Assembly (NCBI RefSeq): GCF_000024545.1
Contig: NC_013947.1
Coordinates: 4,588,001-4,652,000, forward strand
Source of the DNA: Stackebrandtia nassauensis DSM 44728
Lineage (GTDB): Bacteria > Actinomycetota > Actinomycetes > Mycobacteriales > Micromonosporaceae
Direction of reading: 5' to 3'
Length of the DNA stretch: 64,000 nucleotides
The position numbers were made by a program, and so were the translations under genes. Below are positions 1 through 8,213 of this stretch, piece by piece; positions within the stretch are counted from its first letter, which is position 1; each line of letters opens with the position of its first letter. The notes beneath the pieces are model-generated. The model had not been told where the DNA came from. It was given only the letters and a program-made list of their open reading frames with translations, and did not search any database.

Positions 1-27
1 CCGCCCCCGGCTGTCAGACTCGCAGTA

Positions 28-594
28 ATGAACCAGCCATCCTCGACCGGCAAACTCACCGACACCGTCGTGTGGATCAACGGCACCTTCGGCGCGGGCA
101 AGACCACCACCGTCACCCGCCTCACCGAACTGCTGCCCGACACGCTGGTCTTCGACTCCGAGCTGGTCGGGCACCTCCTGCGGCACCTGCTCCGCTCCCG
201 GCCGCCGGTCGGCGACTTCCAGGACTATCCGGCGTGGCGGTACCTGGTGCCGCACACGGCCGCGCAACTCCTCGCCCACTCCGGCGGCACGCTGGTCATA
301 CCGCAGACCGTGCTGGTCGAGCAGTACTGGAAGGAACTGATGTCGGGTTTCGACGGGCTCGGCCTCACCGTCCACCACGTCGTCCTGCACGCCGACCGCG
401 ACACCCTGACACATCGCATCGACAACGACACTGCCGAAGCCGGTGCCCGGCCATGGCGGCTGGACCACCTCGACGCGTACGAACGAGCGCTGCCGTGGCT
501 TCGCGAGGCCGCGCACGTCATCGACACCACCGAGCTGGCCCCGGCGGACACGGCACGCACGATCGCCGCCCGTCTCGGCCAAGCCGAGAGCTGA
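28..594 (+). CDS. P-loop NTPase, TmrB-like (tunicamycin-resistance family)
   Basis: A 188-residue ATP-binding protein. The N-terminus reads VVWINGTFGAGKTT, a Walker A loop (GTFGAGKT, about residues 19-26) in the form typical of the TmrB family, which confers tunicamycin resistance in Bacillus. No membrane segment or signal peptide is visible. The ATG at 28 is the first start in the frame and lacks an obvious Shine-Dalgarno site. It precedes a second small kinase-like gene on the same strand after a 69-nt gap, so the two may be co-transcribed. The family assignment is fairly safe. The substrate is unknown, and a general nucleotide or antibiotic kinase role is equally possible. Confidence 0.8.
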   Translation: MNQPSSTGKLTDTVVWINGTFGAGKTTTVTRLTELLPDTLVFDSELVGHLLRHLLRSRPPVGDFQDYPAWRYLVPHTAAQLLAHSGGTLVIPQTVLVEQYWKELMSGFDGLGLTVHHVVLHADRDTLTHRIDNDTAEAGARPWRLDHLDAYERALPWLREAAHVIDTTELAPADTARTIAARLGQAES

Positions 595-663
595 AGCCGC
601 CTCCCGGCGGCTAACGTACCGGTCGCGGGGTCGGCGACCGTCGACCCGCGGAAGGTGAGCGAC

Positions 664-1248
664 GTGATCATGGAACCGCCGAACCCGGACCAGACTCCCG
701 GCCGGGTCATCCTGCTCAACGGCACCACCAGCTCCGGCAAGTCCAGCGTCGCCGCGCAACTGCTGGCCCAACTCGACCGGCCGTACTTCCACATGCCGGT
801 GGACGGCATCAACGCGATGCGCGCCGACGGCTGGGCCGACCGCCTGGGCCCCGAAGCCTTCGGTGCGGTGCTGGAGCGGACGGTCCTGGGATTCCATCGC
901 GCCGTGGCCGGGATGGCGTTGGCGGGCAACGACGTCGTGATGGACCACGTGTTGCGGGAACCAGCGTGGTTCACCGACTGTCTGCGCGTGTTCGACGGCA
1001 TCGAGGTCGTGTTCGTTGGCGTCCACTGTCCACTGCCGGAGTTGCGGCGACGCGAGGCGGCGCGCGGCGACCGGGAGCCCGGCCGCGCGGAGTTCCACTT
1101 CACCCGGGTGCACGTCCACGGCGACTACGACATCGAGTGCGACACCTCCGAGCTGTCGCCCGCCGCGTGCGCCCGGCACATCATCGACCGTCTCACCACG
1201 ATCGGTACGCCGCGCGCCTTGGACCTCGCCCGCAAGTCGGTCGGCTAG
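664..1248 (+). CDS. Chloramphenicol phosphotransferase-like kinase
   Basis: A small P-loop kinase resembling chloramphenicol 3-O-phosphotransferase. It begins GRVILLNGTTSSGKSS (Walker A GTTSSGKS) and continues with an aspartate-containing FHMPVDGINAM segment at the place of the family's catalytic Asp. I chose the GTG at 664 because GGAAGG at 650-655 sits 8 nt upstream. A GTG at 655 overlaps that Shine-Dalgarno site, and an ATG at 670 is too far from it. This start gives 194 residues, close to the family's usual length of about 180. Its stop codon overlaps the stop codon of the convergent TetR gene. Drug phosphorylation is inferred from the family only; many homologues have no known substrate. 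Confidence 0.8.
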   Translation: MIMEPPNPDQTPGRVILLNGTTSSGKSSVAAQLLAQLDRPYFHMPVDGINAMRADGWADRLGPEAFGAVLERTVLGFHRAVAGMALAGNDVVMDHVLREPAWFTDCLRVFDGIEVVFVGVHCPLPELRRREAARGDREPGRAEFHFTRVHVHGDYDIECDTSELSPAACARHIIDRLTTIGTPRALDLARKSVG

Positions 1249-1883
1249 CGCCGCAGCACATCCCCCAGTCCGGTCTCCAGTAGCGCGAAGGCGCGCTCGG
1301 CCCGAGCCTTGGCCTCGGGGTAGACCTCCGCGGCGGTCTCGCCCCCGACCATGCGGACGATGTTCGCGCGGATCAGGGCCATCCGCACCCCCTCGATCTG
1401 GGCGGCCACGAGGTCGGCGGTGAGGTCGTCGCATTCGTCCTCTGTGGCCAGGTACTCGGCGAGCCGCCGCTGTGCCTCGGCGACATAGGAGGCCCAGCGC
1501 ATCCGCAACGACGGAACCTCGGAGGCGATCCGCTGTAGCTTGCGCACGGTGTCGTTGTCGCTCAGGCCGGTGGCGGGATCCTGTTCCAGCAGCGCGGCCA
1601 GAAAGTACTCGCGTACCGCGTCCACCGGCGTCTGCCCGGACGCGCGGTCGCGAACCGCTTCGGTCGGATCGTCCACGTGCCGCTCGGGGGCGGCCATGAG
1701 CAGGTCGTCCTTGCTGCCGAAGTAGTTGAACACGGTCATCTTCGACACCTGCGCGGCCTCGGCGATCTCGGCGACCGTGACGTTGTCGTAGCCCTTGGCG
1801 CTGACGAGTTCGATCGCCGTGTAGATCAGGTCCCGCCGAGTCTGCGCCTTCTTGCGTTCCCGGAGGCTGAGTTCGTCCGACAT
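1245..1883 (-). CDS. TetR-family transcriptional regulator
   Basis: A 212-residue regulator. An N-terminal TetR helix-turn-helix is visible (AIELVSAKGYDNVTVAEIAE followed by VSKMTVFNYFGSKDDLL), with a divergent ligand-binding C-terminus. The start is set at MSDELSLRERKKAQ (1883); the frame stays open upstream but loses coding character. It is divergent from the MFS exporter that follows, and the 78-nt gap holds similar 20-bp segments, so it probably represses that exporter and itself. This is the standard TetR/MFS arrangement; the inducer is unknown. Confidence 0.88.
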   Translation of the reverse strand: MSDELSLRERKKAQTRRDLIYTAIELVSAKGYDNVTVAEIAEAAQVSKMTVFNYFGSKDDLLMAAPERHVDDPTEAVRDRASGQTPVDAVREYFLAALLEQDPATGLSDNDTVRKLQRIASEVPSLRMRWASYVAEAQRRLAEYLATEDECDDLTADLVAAQIEGVRMALIRANIVRMVGGETAAEVYPEAKARAERAFALLETGLGDVLRR

Positions 1884-1891
1884 GACATTAA

Positions 1892-1961
1892 TGTACCAGT
1901 TCAAAGTATGTGCTCGGAATAATTTTTGACCAAGTACAAGTTTGTTGTTATCGTTCCCGGC
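1892..1961. promoter_or_regulatory. Divergent tetR/MFS control region
   Basis: Two related 20-bp segments lie at 1892-1911 and 1926-1945, identical at 13 of 20 positions (shared ACCA and AAGT cores). They are candidate TetR operators. On the plus strand TTGACC (1926-1931) is followed after 17 nt by TATCGT (1949-1954). This would place the transcript start at about 1961, directly in front of the ATG at 1962, suggesting a leaderless mRNA for the transporter. Confidence 0.45.
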
Positions 1962-3644
1962 ATGACGACAACCCCGATAACGAATCCGATGACCCCGTTG
2001 CAGCGAAAGATCGGCATGTTCGCGTGTCTGGCGACGATCATCCTGGCGGTGCTCGACATGAACATCGTCTCGGCCGCCACGGTGCCGATCGTGCGCGAAC
2101 TGGACCCCGTCCACGGCGTCGACAAGGTCGCCTGGCTGGTCAGCGCCTTCGCGCTGGCGTCGACGGCGGCGCTGCCGCTGTACGGCAAACTGTGTGACGT
2201 CTTCGGCGCCAAGCCGGTGTTCCTGGCCGCCGTCGGCACCTTCATGGCCGGATCGATCCTGTGTGGATTCGCCACCGACATGACCCAGCTGATCGCGTTT
2301 CGCGCTGTGCAGGGCATCGGCGGCGGCGGTCTCATGAGCGTCACCATGGTCGTGATCGCCAAGATCTTCGAGGGCCAGGACGGCTCCCGGCAGAGCGGCA
2401 GCATGGGCGGCCTCGTCGGCGGTCTGGGTATGGGCGTCGGCCCGGTGATCGGCGGCCTGTTCGCCGACGCCGGTAACTGGCGCTGGATCTTCTGGATCAA
2501 CATTCCGCTCGGCGTGGCCATCATCGTGGTCGGCGCCCTGGTGTTGAAGCTCAACCACACCCGGGTCGCGCACCGCATCGACTTTTTGGGCGCGGGCCTC
2601 GCCGCCGCTTTCACCACCGGCGCGCTGTTGGTTACCGAGTGGGGCGGCGTCGAGTTCGCCTGGACCTCCCCGGTGATCCTGGGCCTGGCCACCGCCAGCG
2701 TGCTGACGCTGGCGCTGTTCCTGTGGCGACAGTCCACAGCGGCCGAACCGATCCTGCCGCTGACGCTGTTCCGCATCCCGACGGTGCGACTGGCCTTCGT
2801 GATCCAGGGCCTGACCGGCGTCGCGATGATGGGCACCATGGTCTACCTGATGGTGTACCTCCAGGTGGCCCGCGACATCGAGGCCACCGCGGCGGGCATG
2901 TTCATGATCCCGATGGCGGCCGGACTGTTCGTCATCGGCATCGTGTCCGGCAAGCTGATGGAACGCGGCTGGGCCACTCGCAACTTCATGATCTCCGGCA
3001 CCGGTTTCGGTGCCCTCGCGCTGGCCCTGCTGGCACTGACCGAAAGCGACACCTCACTGTGGATCATCCGCGGCGAGATGTTCCTGTTCGGCGTCGGCAT
3101 GGGACAACTGTTGGGTCTGCTCGTGGTCGCGGCCCAACAGGCCGCGCCGAAACACCAGATCGGCGTGGCCACCACCGGAGTGCGACTGTTCCAGACCCTG
3201 GGCGGCGCTTTCGGAGCGGCGGTGTTCGGCACCCTGCTCAACCGCAGCTTCGCCGCCGACCAACCCGGCCTCACCCCCGCCGGGATCGGCGGACTCGACG
3301 CCAGTCAGAAAGGCGCCGCCATCGACTCCTTCGTGTCGGCCGTCGACCTGGTCTTCGCCGCCGGGGCGGTGTTCATGGTGCTGGCGCTGCTGCTGTCGCT
3401 GCGGCTGAGAACCCCGGCGCCCGAACCGAAGCCCGCGCCGGAACCGGCGATGACCTCCTCCTTATCCATCGACGGAAAGCGGGCCCGTCCACGCTGGACG
3501 GGCCCGCTTCGCATCAGGACGCGGCATAAGCCTGGGTCAGCCGGATGTGGTTGCCCGACGGGTCGCGGAACGACGAGTCGATGCCATAGGGACGCGGCTC
3601 CGGCTCCTCCACGAACTCCACGCCCCGAGCCGACAGCTCCTTGA
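1962..3644 (+). CDS. MFS multidrug exporter, DHA2-type
   Basis: A major facilitator protein with about 14 hydrophobic helices. It begins QRKIGMFACLATIILAVLDM and carries family motifs such as LDMNIVSAATVPIV and MGVGPVIGGLFAD (motif C-like), so it is an EmrB/QacA-type drug:proton antiporter. The start at 1962 (MTTTPITNP) fits a possible leaderless promoter; TTG at 1926 is the alternative. The membrane domain ends near LLLSLRLR, at about 3410. The frame then continues through a strong hairpin (3477-3509) and 131 nt into the opposite-strand VOC gene before a stop. The last 60 or so residues are therefore suspect, and a TGA at 3451 in the +1 frame may mark the ancestral end. It is probably repressed by the divergent TetR. 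Confidence 0.85.
   Translation: MTTTPITNPMTPLQRKIGMFACLATIILAVLDMNIVSAATVPIVRELDPVHGVDKVAWLVSAFALASTAALPLYGKLCDVFGAKPVFLAAVGTFMAGSILCGFATDMTQLIAFRAVQGIGGGGLMSVTMVVIAKIFEGQDGSRQSGSMGGLVGGLGMGVGPVIGGLFADAGNWRWIFWINIPLGVAIIVVGALVLKLNHTRVAHRIDFLGAGLAAAFTTGALLVTEWGGVEFAWTSPVILGLATASVLTLALFLWRQSTAAEPILPLTLFRIPTVRLAFVIQGLTGVAMMGTMVYLMVYLQVARDIEATAAGMFMIPMAAGLFVIGIVSGKLMERGWATRNFMISGTGFGALALALLALTESDTSLWIIRGEMFLFGVGMGQLLGLLVVAAQQAAPKHQIGVATTGVRLFQTLGGAFGAAVFGTLLNRSFAADQPGLTPAGIGGLDASQKGAAIDSFVSAVDLVFAAGAVFMVLALLLSLRLRTPAPEPKPAPEPAMTSSLSIDGKRARPRWTGPLRIRTRHKPGSAGCGCPTGRGTTSRCHRDAAPAPPRTPRPEPTAP
3477..3509. terminator. Bidirectional terminator hairpin
   Basis: A perfect 15-bp inverted repeat: AAGCGGGCCCGTCCA at 3477-3491, loop CGC, and its complement at 3495-3509. 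It lies between the convergent MFS and VOC genes, 4 nt past the VOC stop, and inside the open frame of the MFS gene. Confidence 0.8.
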
Positions 3645-3936
3645 ACGAGGCGTGGCAGTCGTCGGTGCCGAGGAACACCGTCCCGGCGAAACCCTTGCCC
3701 ATCAGGTCTTTCACCTGCTCGGTGGTCTTGGCGTCCATCACCGGCGGGCCCGGAATCGCCATCAGCACGATCGCGGTGTCGGGCTGACCAGCCGGGCCGA
3801 CCACCAGCCACCGGAAGTCCCCCATCTCGGCGACGGTGACGTCGGCGCGCACCTCCATGCCGAGCTTCTTGGTGTAGAACTCAAGCGCGACATCCTGATC
3901 GTGCACCCACAGCTGGGTATGGGCGATCGTGATCAT
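3514..3936 (-). CDS. VOC (glyoxalase/bleomycin-resistance) family protein
   Basis: A 140-residue single-domain VOC protein. It begins MITIAHTQLWVHDQDVALEFYT, the usual first beta-alpha-beta unit, and ends with the second metal-site region FRDPSGNHIRLTQ. AGGAGG lies 5 nt before the ATG, which fixes the start. The gene lies 39 nt downstream of a small AraC-type regulator on the same strand and is probably in its operon. The AraC-VOC pairing is common in actinomycetes. The reaction (isomerase, dioxygenase or antibiotic sequestration) cannot be read from the sequence. Confidence 0.88.
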   Translation of the reverse strand: MITIAHTQLWVHDQDVALEFYTKKLGMEVRADVTVAEMGDFRWLVVGPAGQPDTAIVLMAIPGPPVMDAKTTEQVKDLMGKGFAGTVFLGTDDCHASFKELSARGVEFVEEPEPRPYGIDSSFRDPSGNHIRLTQAYAAS

Positions 3937-3975
3937 CGGTTCCTCCTGGGCTGTTCGAAGTGGTCACCGTCCACG

Positions 3976-4410
3976 TTATTGACGCCCGGTCGCGTCGTCT
4001 TCTCGAAACGTCCGGAGTCGCGGACGGCTGTGGGCACGCAGCACGCAACCCGGTATCAGTGCCAGGTTCGACGCGGGCGGGTGAGCGTCGCGATAGGACT
4101 GTGGCGGCTTCCCGTACATGCGGGTGAAGCTGGACGTGAACGAGCCGATGCTGCGCAGCCCGACGGCCAGGCAGATCGCCGCCACCGACCGGTCGGTGGT
4201 GCGCAGCAGTGCCGCGGCGCGCTCCAGCCGCCGGGTCAGCAGATACGCGTGCGGGGATTCGCCGAACGTGCGGCGGAACTGGAGGCTGAACTGGGACCGC
4301 GACAGGCCCGCGGCCCGGGCCAGATCGGCGACCCGCAGGTCCTCGAAGTACCGGGCGTCGACGAGATCCTTGGCGCGCAACAGATGGCGCGCGGGCGGTA
4401 CGGAGGCCAT
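3976..4410 (-). CDS. AraC-family regulator (DNA-binding domain only)
   Basis: A 144-residue protein that is almost entirely an AraC double helix-turn-helix: LRVADLARAAGLSRSQFSLQFRRTFGESPHAYL, then AICLAVGLRSIGSFTSSFTRMYGKPPQSYR. There is no N-terminal sensor domain, so ligand control is not evident. A GATACT hexamer ends 8 nt before the ATG, hinting at a leaderless start; no Shine-Dalgarno is seen. It precedes the VOC gene by 39 nt on the same strand and probably regulates it. Confidence 0.85.
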   Translation of the reverse strand: MASVPPARHLLRAKDLVDARYFEDLRVADLARAAGLSRSQFSLQFRRTFGESPHAYLLTRRLERAAALLRTTDRSVAAICLAVGLRSIGSFTSSFTRMYGKPPQSYRDAHPPASNLALIPGCVLRAHSRPRLRTFREDDATGRQ

Positions 4411-4458
4411 GTCCGGAAGTATCGACCGGCCCTACGACATCGGGGCTGCGAACACGAC

Positions 4459-4491
4459 GATCGGGCCCGCCCATCCCAGGCGGGCCCGATC
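4459..4491 (-). terminator. Terminator after the NmrA-like gene
   Basis: A perfect 13-bp inverted repeat (GATCGGGCCCGCC at 4459-4471, 7-nt loop, complement at 4479-4491) lies just beyond the stop of the NAD(P)-binding reductase gene and before the AraC gene. Confidence 0.75.
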
Positions 4492-4501
4492 CGGGTAAAG
4501 C

Positions 4502-5308
4502 TCAGCGGAAGTCGTTCACGTGGTCGATCGCCCACTGGGCATAGTCGCGGGCCGGTTTACCGGTCGCGGCTTCCGAGGACGGCCCGAACTGCGGCGCCGA
4601 ACCCTCGGCGAGCATGTCCAGCACCTCGGCGGGCAGGAACTGTTCGGCCGCCGCGCGCGGCAGCTCCTCGACGGCGATCTCGCGGCCGAGTGCCTCGCCG
4701 ATCAGCTCGACCTGGCGACGCTGGGTCAGCGCCTCCGGGCCGTCGATGAGCACCTTGTGTCCGTCCAGTTTGTCGCTGGTCAGGCCGAGCAGCGCCACGT
4801 CGGCGATGTCCCAGTCGTGGATCGGGCGCACCAGCGAGTCCGGGTACGGCACCCGCACCAGGCTCTCCTTCTTCACCGAGTCGGCCCAGAACAGGGTGTT
4901 GGTGGCGAACATCGCCGGACGCACGAAGACCCAGGTGAATCCGGCGTTCTCCAGTCCCTGCTCGGCCAGCAGGTGCATGCGGCCGATGAAGTTGTCCATG
5001 GCGTCGGGCATCGCGGCACCGGCCGAGGACAGCAGCACCACCTTGGACACTCCGGCTTCCTTGGCGGCGGCGACGAAGTTGTCGAGGCCCTCGTGCGCCG
5101 AGTACAGGAACACCCGGTCGACACCCGCGAGCGCGCGCGGCAGCGTCTCGGGTTTGGTGAAGTCGACGAGGATCGGCTCGACGCCGGGCGGCAGCTGGGT
5201 GTTCTCGGGGTCGCGGCTGGCGGCGCGCACGGTTTCGCCGGCCTCCAGCAGTTGGTCGATGACGCGGCGCGCGAGGTTGCCGCGCGCTCCGGTGACCAGA
5301 ACGGTCAT
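4502..5308 (-). CDS. NmrA-like NAD(P)-binding reductase (atypical SDR)
   Basis: A 268-residue Rossmann-fold protein. It begins MTVLVTGARGNLARRVIDQL, a TGxxGxx(G/A) nucleotide-binding loop, and continues AASRDPENTQLPPGVEPILVDFTKPETL as in NmrA/QOR2-type quinone reductases or redox sensors. It lacks a classical YxxxK catalytic pair in the usual place, which fits the atypical SDR group. GGGAGCAACCC precedes the ATG. The ATG overlaps the stop of the TetR gene (ATGA), so translation of the two is coupled and both are probably controlled by the TetR operator upstream. Confidence 0.85.
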   Translation of the reverse strand: MTVLVTGARGNLARRVIDQLLEAGETVRAASRDPENTQLPPGVEPILVDFTKPETLPRALAGVDRVFLYSAHEGLDNFVAAAKEAGVSKVVLLSSAGAAMPDAMDNFIGRMHLLAEQGLENAGFTWVFVRPAMFATNTLFWADSVKKESLVRVPYPDSLVRPIHDWDIADVALLGLTSDKLDGHKVLIDGPEALTQRRQVELIGEALGREIAVEELPRAAAEQFLPAEVLDMLAEGSAPQFGPSSEAATGKPARDYAQWAIDHVNDFR

Positions 5309-5946
5309 GGGTTGCTCCCTTTCTTGGGGGGTTTGGGTGGATCGGCGAGCGCCGCCAGGACGCGGCGCAGTGTCTTGCCGTATCTCTCGATGAACTCCTC
5401 GGAGTTCGGTTCGACGCCGAACAGCTGGCGGACCAGGTGCGGCATGGCGGCGGGCATCATGGTCATCCCCATGAACACCAGTTGCAGTGCCTCCGGGTCC
5501 AGGTCGGCGGCGAACTCGCCTGATTCCACGCGACGACGCATCCACTCCTGTTCCCGTTCGTAGTCGGCCTGGTCCTGTACGTCGGGGGCGTCGTCGTTGA
5601 GGGCCTGCCACAGCAGCAGCCGGACCCCGCGCGGGTCCGAAAGGGACTCGCGCAGGTACCACATCATGGTGTCGGCGGCCGGGACGGCGGGGTTGGCGTT
5701 GACCGCCTCGGCGTCCAGCCAGCTGCGCTGCATCGCCTGGTACAGGCCCTCTTTGCAGCCGAAGTAGTAGCTGATGAGCTGCTTGTTGACTCCGGCCGCC
5801 TCGGCGATCCGGCCGACCCGCGCCCCGGCGAAGCCGTGGGCGGCGAACTCGTCAAAAGCCGCCTCCAGCAACCGCCGTTTGCTGCGTTCGGCGTCGCGTT
5901 GCCGTTCGGAGGTCTCGGGGGTGCGTCGGGGCGCGGGTTCGGCCAT
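5305..5946 (-). CDS. TetR-family regulator of the NmrA-like reductase
   Basis: A 213-residue regulator. Its helix-turn-helix reads FDEFAAHGFAGARVGRIAEAAGVNKQLISYYF, the form seen in AcrR-like TetR proteins. The chosen start is MAEPAPRRT (5946); the frame extends upstream to 5991, but that extension would cover the operator palindrome. The gene heads a two-gene operon (ATGA overlap) with the NAD(P)-binding protein. A 9-2-9 palindrome lies 18 nt upstream of its start, so autorepression is likely. The effector is unknown. Confidence 0.88.
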   Translation of the reverse strand: MAEPAPRRTPETSERQRDAERSKRRLLEAAFDEFAAHGFAGARVGRIAEAAGVNKQLISYYFGCKEGLYQAMQRSWLDAEAVNANPAVPAADTMMWYLRESLSDPRGVRLLLWQALNDDAPDVQDQADYEREQEWMRRRVESGEFAADLDPEALQLVFMGMTMMPAAMPHLVRQLFGVEPNSEEFIERYGKTLRRVLAALADPPKPPKKGSNP

Positions 5947-5964
5947 GCGGCAACCGTAGCAGTT

Positions 5965-5984
5965 AATCATCCAGTTGGATGATT
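5965..5984. promoter_or_regulatory. Palindromic TetR operator
   Basis: AATCATCCA-GT-TGGATGATT is a perfect 9-bp inverted repeat around a 2-bp centre, immediately upstream of the TetR gene and in the divergent region shared with the ABC exporter. Confidence 0.7.
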
Positions 5985-6031
5985 GAGTCAACTGTGCGGT
6001 TGATTACAGCGTTGGCCCACTGGACGAGATG

Positions 6032-6045
6032 TAGTACATGTGCTA
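6032..6045. promoter_or_regulatory. Imperfect palindrome before the ABC operon
   Basis: TAGTACATGTGCTA is symmetric except for one base pair and lies 38 nt before the ABC ATPase start. It could be an operator, perhaps for the XRE protein at the end of that operon. This is weak evidence from symmetry alone. Confidence 0.3.
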
Positions 6046-6083
6046 TCAATTGAAGCACCAGTAAACCAATAAGGAGAACGACT

Positions 6084-7022
6084 ATGTCTTCGACTGGCGG
6101 TCCGGGCTCCCCCGTCATCGAGGTGCGCGACCTTCGGATGCGGTACGGCACGAAGGACGTCCTCACCGGCGTCAACTTCACCGCCGCCCCCGGCGAGGTC
6201 ATCACGCTCTTGGGCCCCAACGGCGCGGGAAAGACCACCACCATTGAGATCCTGGAGGGATTCCGGATGCGCTCGGGCGGACACGCCCAGGTGCTCGGCA
6301 CCGATCCCGCCACCGGAAGAGAGGACTGGCGCGCCAAGTTCGGTGTGGTGCTCCAGAACTGGCGCGACCATGGCAAGTGGAAGGTCCGGGAGTTGCTGAA
6401 GCACCTCGGCGAGTACTACGCCCCCTATTCCACCGAACTCGTCCCCCGCCCCTGGGACGCCGACGAACTCATCGAGACCGTCGGCCTCACCGAACAGGCC
6501 GACAAGAAGATCCGGATGCTGTCGGGCGGCCAGCGGCGCCGCCTCGACGTGGCGATCGGCATCGTCGGCCGTCCGGAACTGCTGTTCCTGGACGAGCCCA
6601 CCGTCGGCTTCGACCCGCACGCCCGCCGCGAGTTCCACGACCTGATCCACCGGCTGTCCGACCTGGACAACACCACGATCCTTTTGACCACCCACGACCT
6701 CGACGAGGCCGAGAAGCTCGCCGACCGGATCCTGATCCTGGCCGGTGGCCGCATCATCGCCGACGGCTCGGCCGACTACCTGGCCCGGCAGATGTCCACC
6801 GAGGCCGAGGTCAAATGGCGTGTGGACGGTGACTTCCACGTCCACTCCACCCTCGACGCCACCGACTTCGTCCGCAAGCTGTTCGCCGAACACGGCGACG
6901 CCGTCACCGACCTGGAGATCCGCCGCGCCAGCCTGGAGGAGACCTACATGTCGATGGTGCAGCAGTTCGAGTCCGGCAACGAGGAGATCGCGATCCACCA
7001 GTTCCAGGAGGCCACCCGATGA
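6084..7022 (+). CDS. ABC exporter ATP-binding subunit (ABC-2/DrrA type)
   Basis: A 312-residue ATPase with every expected motif in order: Walker A GPNGAGKTTT, signature LSGGQRRRLDVA, Walker B LLFLDEP, and H-loop LLTTHD. The C-terminal tail after about residue 230 is the extension seen in DrrA-type subunits of drug and polyketide exporters. AAGGAG lies 9 nt before the ATG. Its stop overlaps the start of the permease gene (ATGA), and a small XRE regulator follows, so the three form an operon. It supplies ATP hydrolysis at the inner face of the membrane. The cargo is unknown. Confidence 0.92.
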   Translation: MSSTGGPGSPVIEVRDLRMRYGTKDVLTGVNFTAAPGEVITLLGPNGAGKTTTIEILEGFRMRSGGHAQVLGTDPATGREDWRAKFGVVLQNWRDHGKWKVRELLKHLGEYYAPYSTELVPRPWDADELIETVGLTEQADKKIRMLSGGQRRRLDVAIGIVGRPELLFLDEPTVGFDPHARREFHDLIHRLSDLDNTTILLTTHDLDEAEKLADRILILAGGRIIADGSADYLARQMSTEAEVKWRVDGDFHVHSTLDATDFVRKLFAEHGDAVTDLEIRRASLEETYMSMVQQFESGNEEIAIHQFQEATR

Positions 7023-7882
7023 GCACCCCCACCACCGCCCGCACGCCCTACGTCATCGGGCTCAAACGCGGCTGGATCGAGTTCAAGCACTCCGTGATGT
7101 CCACCGACATCATCGGATTCCTGTTCCCGACGCTGATCGCGGTCATCGTGATCCTGTTCCTGCGCGATGTGGACGTCGAGGGGGCACCGGTCTCACTGGG
7201 ATCGATGTCGCTGCCGAGTCTGCTCGGCATGAACCTGGTCTTCGGCGGACTGGCCGGACTCGCCGGACAGATCATCACCGAACGCGAAGACGGCACCATG
7301 CTGCGCGCCAAGTCGATCCCCGGCGGTATGACCTCCTATGTCATGGGGGCCAGCGTCTCCAGCTCGATCTTCATCTCCTTCAGTATCGCGCTCATCCTGA
7401 TCCCGGGCGTGATGCTGTTCCCCGGCGTCTCGTTCGCCAGCCCGACGTCGTGGTTGCTGGTCGTGCTGGTGACCGTGTTCAGCCTGGCCGCGACGATGCC
7501 GATCGGCGTGGTCCTCGGCTCGATGTTCACCAACCCCAGGCTGATGGGGCTGGTCATGTTTCCCATCATGGGCATGACGGCGATCTCGGGTATCTTCTAC
7601 CCGATCACGGCGCTGCCGGGTTGGCTACAGGGCATCGCGCAGGTCTTCCCCATGTACTGGGCGGGGCTGGGCATGCGCTCGGCACTGCTGCCCGACTCCA
7701 TGGCGGCCGTCGAGATCGGAGGGTCGTGGCGACACCTGGAGACCTTCGGGGTACTGGGGATCTGGGCCCTGATCGGGCTGGTGCTGGCCCCGATCCTGCT
7801 GCGTCGGATGGTCCGCAAGGAATCCGGTTCCGCCGTCGCCGAACGCCAGGAGCGCTCGGCGCAACGCGGCGGACCCCGCTAG
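7019..7882 (+). CDS. ABC-2 type permease subunit
   Basis: A 287-residue membrane protein with about six hydrophobic segments and the ABC-2 permease hallmark AGLAGQIITEREDGTMLRAKSIPGG, followed by FYPITALPGWLQGIAQVFPMYW. It pairs with the ATPase whose stop it overlaps and forms the channel of the exporter. The C-terminus ends in a basic cytoplasmic tail. Family and role are clear; the substrate is not. Confidence 0.92.
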   Translation: MSTPTTARTPYVIGLKRGWIEFKHSVMSTDIIGFLFPTLIAVIVILFLRDVDVEGAPVSLGSMSLPSLLGMNLVFGGLAGLAGQIITEREDGTMLRAKSIPGGMTSYVMGASVSSSIFISFSIALILIPGVMLFPGVSFASPTSWLLVVLVTVFSLAATMPIGVVLGSMFTNPRLMGLVMFPIMGMTAISGIFYPITALPGWLQGIAQVFPMYWAGLGMRSALLPDSMAAVEIGGSWRHLETFGVLGIWALIGLVLAPILLRRMVRKESGSAVAERQERSAQRGGPR

Positions 7883-7921
7883 CACCAAGACGAACCACCC
7901 CACCGTCGAGAGAGGATAACC

Positions 7922-8164
7922 GTGGCGACGAACAACGAGGTGATCTACAACCGGATCGCGATGTTGCGTGCCGAACGGGGTATCTCACGGCGACAGCTGG
8001 CCGAGGCGCTGGGCGTCCACTACCAGACGATCGGTTATCTGGAGCGCGGCGAGTACAGCCCGAGCCTGTACCTCGCGTTGCGGATCGCCCAGTACTTCGA
8101 GGTGGAGGTCGAGGTGGTGTTCTCCACCGCCCCGTTCCCCCGCATCGGCAGCGAACGGTCCTGA
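7922..8164 (+). CDS. Small XRE-family regulator
   Basis: An 80-residue helix-turn-helix protein: MLRAERGISRRQLAEALGVHYQTIGYLERGEYSPSLYLALRIAQYF. This is the one-domain Cro/CI form often found beside ABC-2 exporters or DUF2178-type membrane proteins. GTG start with GAGAGGA upstream. It lies 39 nt after the permease and before a strong terminator, so it is the last gene of the exporter operon and a likely regulator of it. Confidence 0.88.
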   Translation: MATNNEVIYNRIAMLRAERGISRRQLAEALGVHYQTIGYLERGEYSPSLYLALRIAQYFEVEVEVVFSTAPFPRIGSERS

Positions 8165-8172
8165 AACGCGCG

Positions 8173-8204
8173 GGCGGTGACCCCGGGAAATCGGGGTCAC
8201 CGCC
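8173..8204. terminator. Bidirectional terminator
   Basis: GGCGGTGACCCCG (8173-8185) pairs perfectly with 8192-8204 across a 6-nt loop. It separates the exporter operon from the convergent glycosidase gene. Confidence 0.8.
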
Positions 8205-8213
8205 TTCTCGTCG

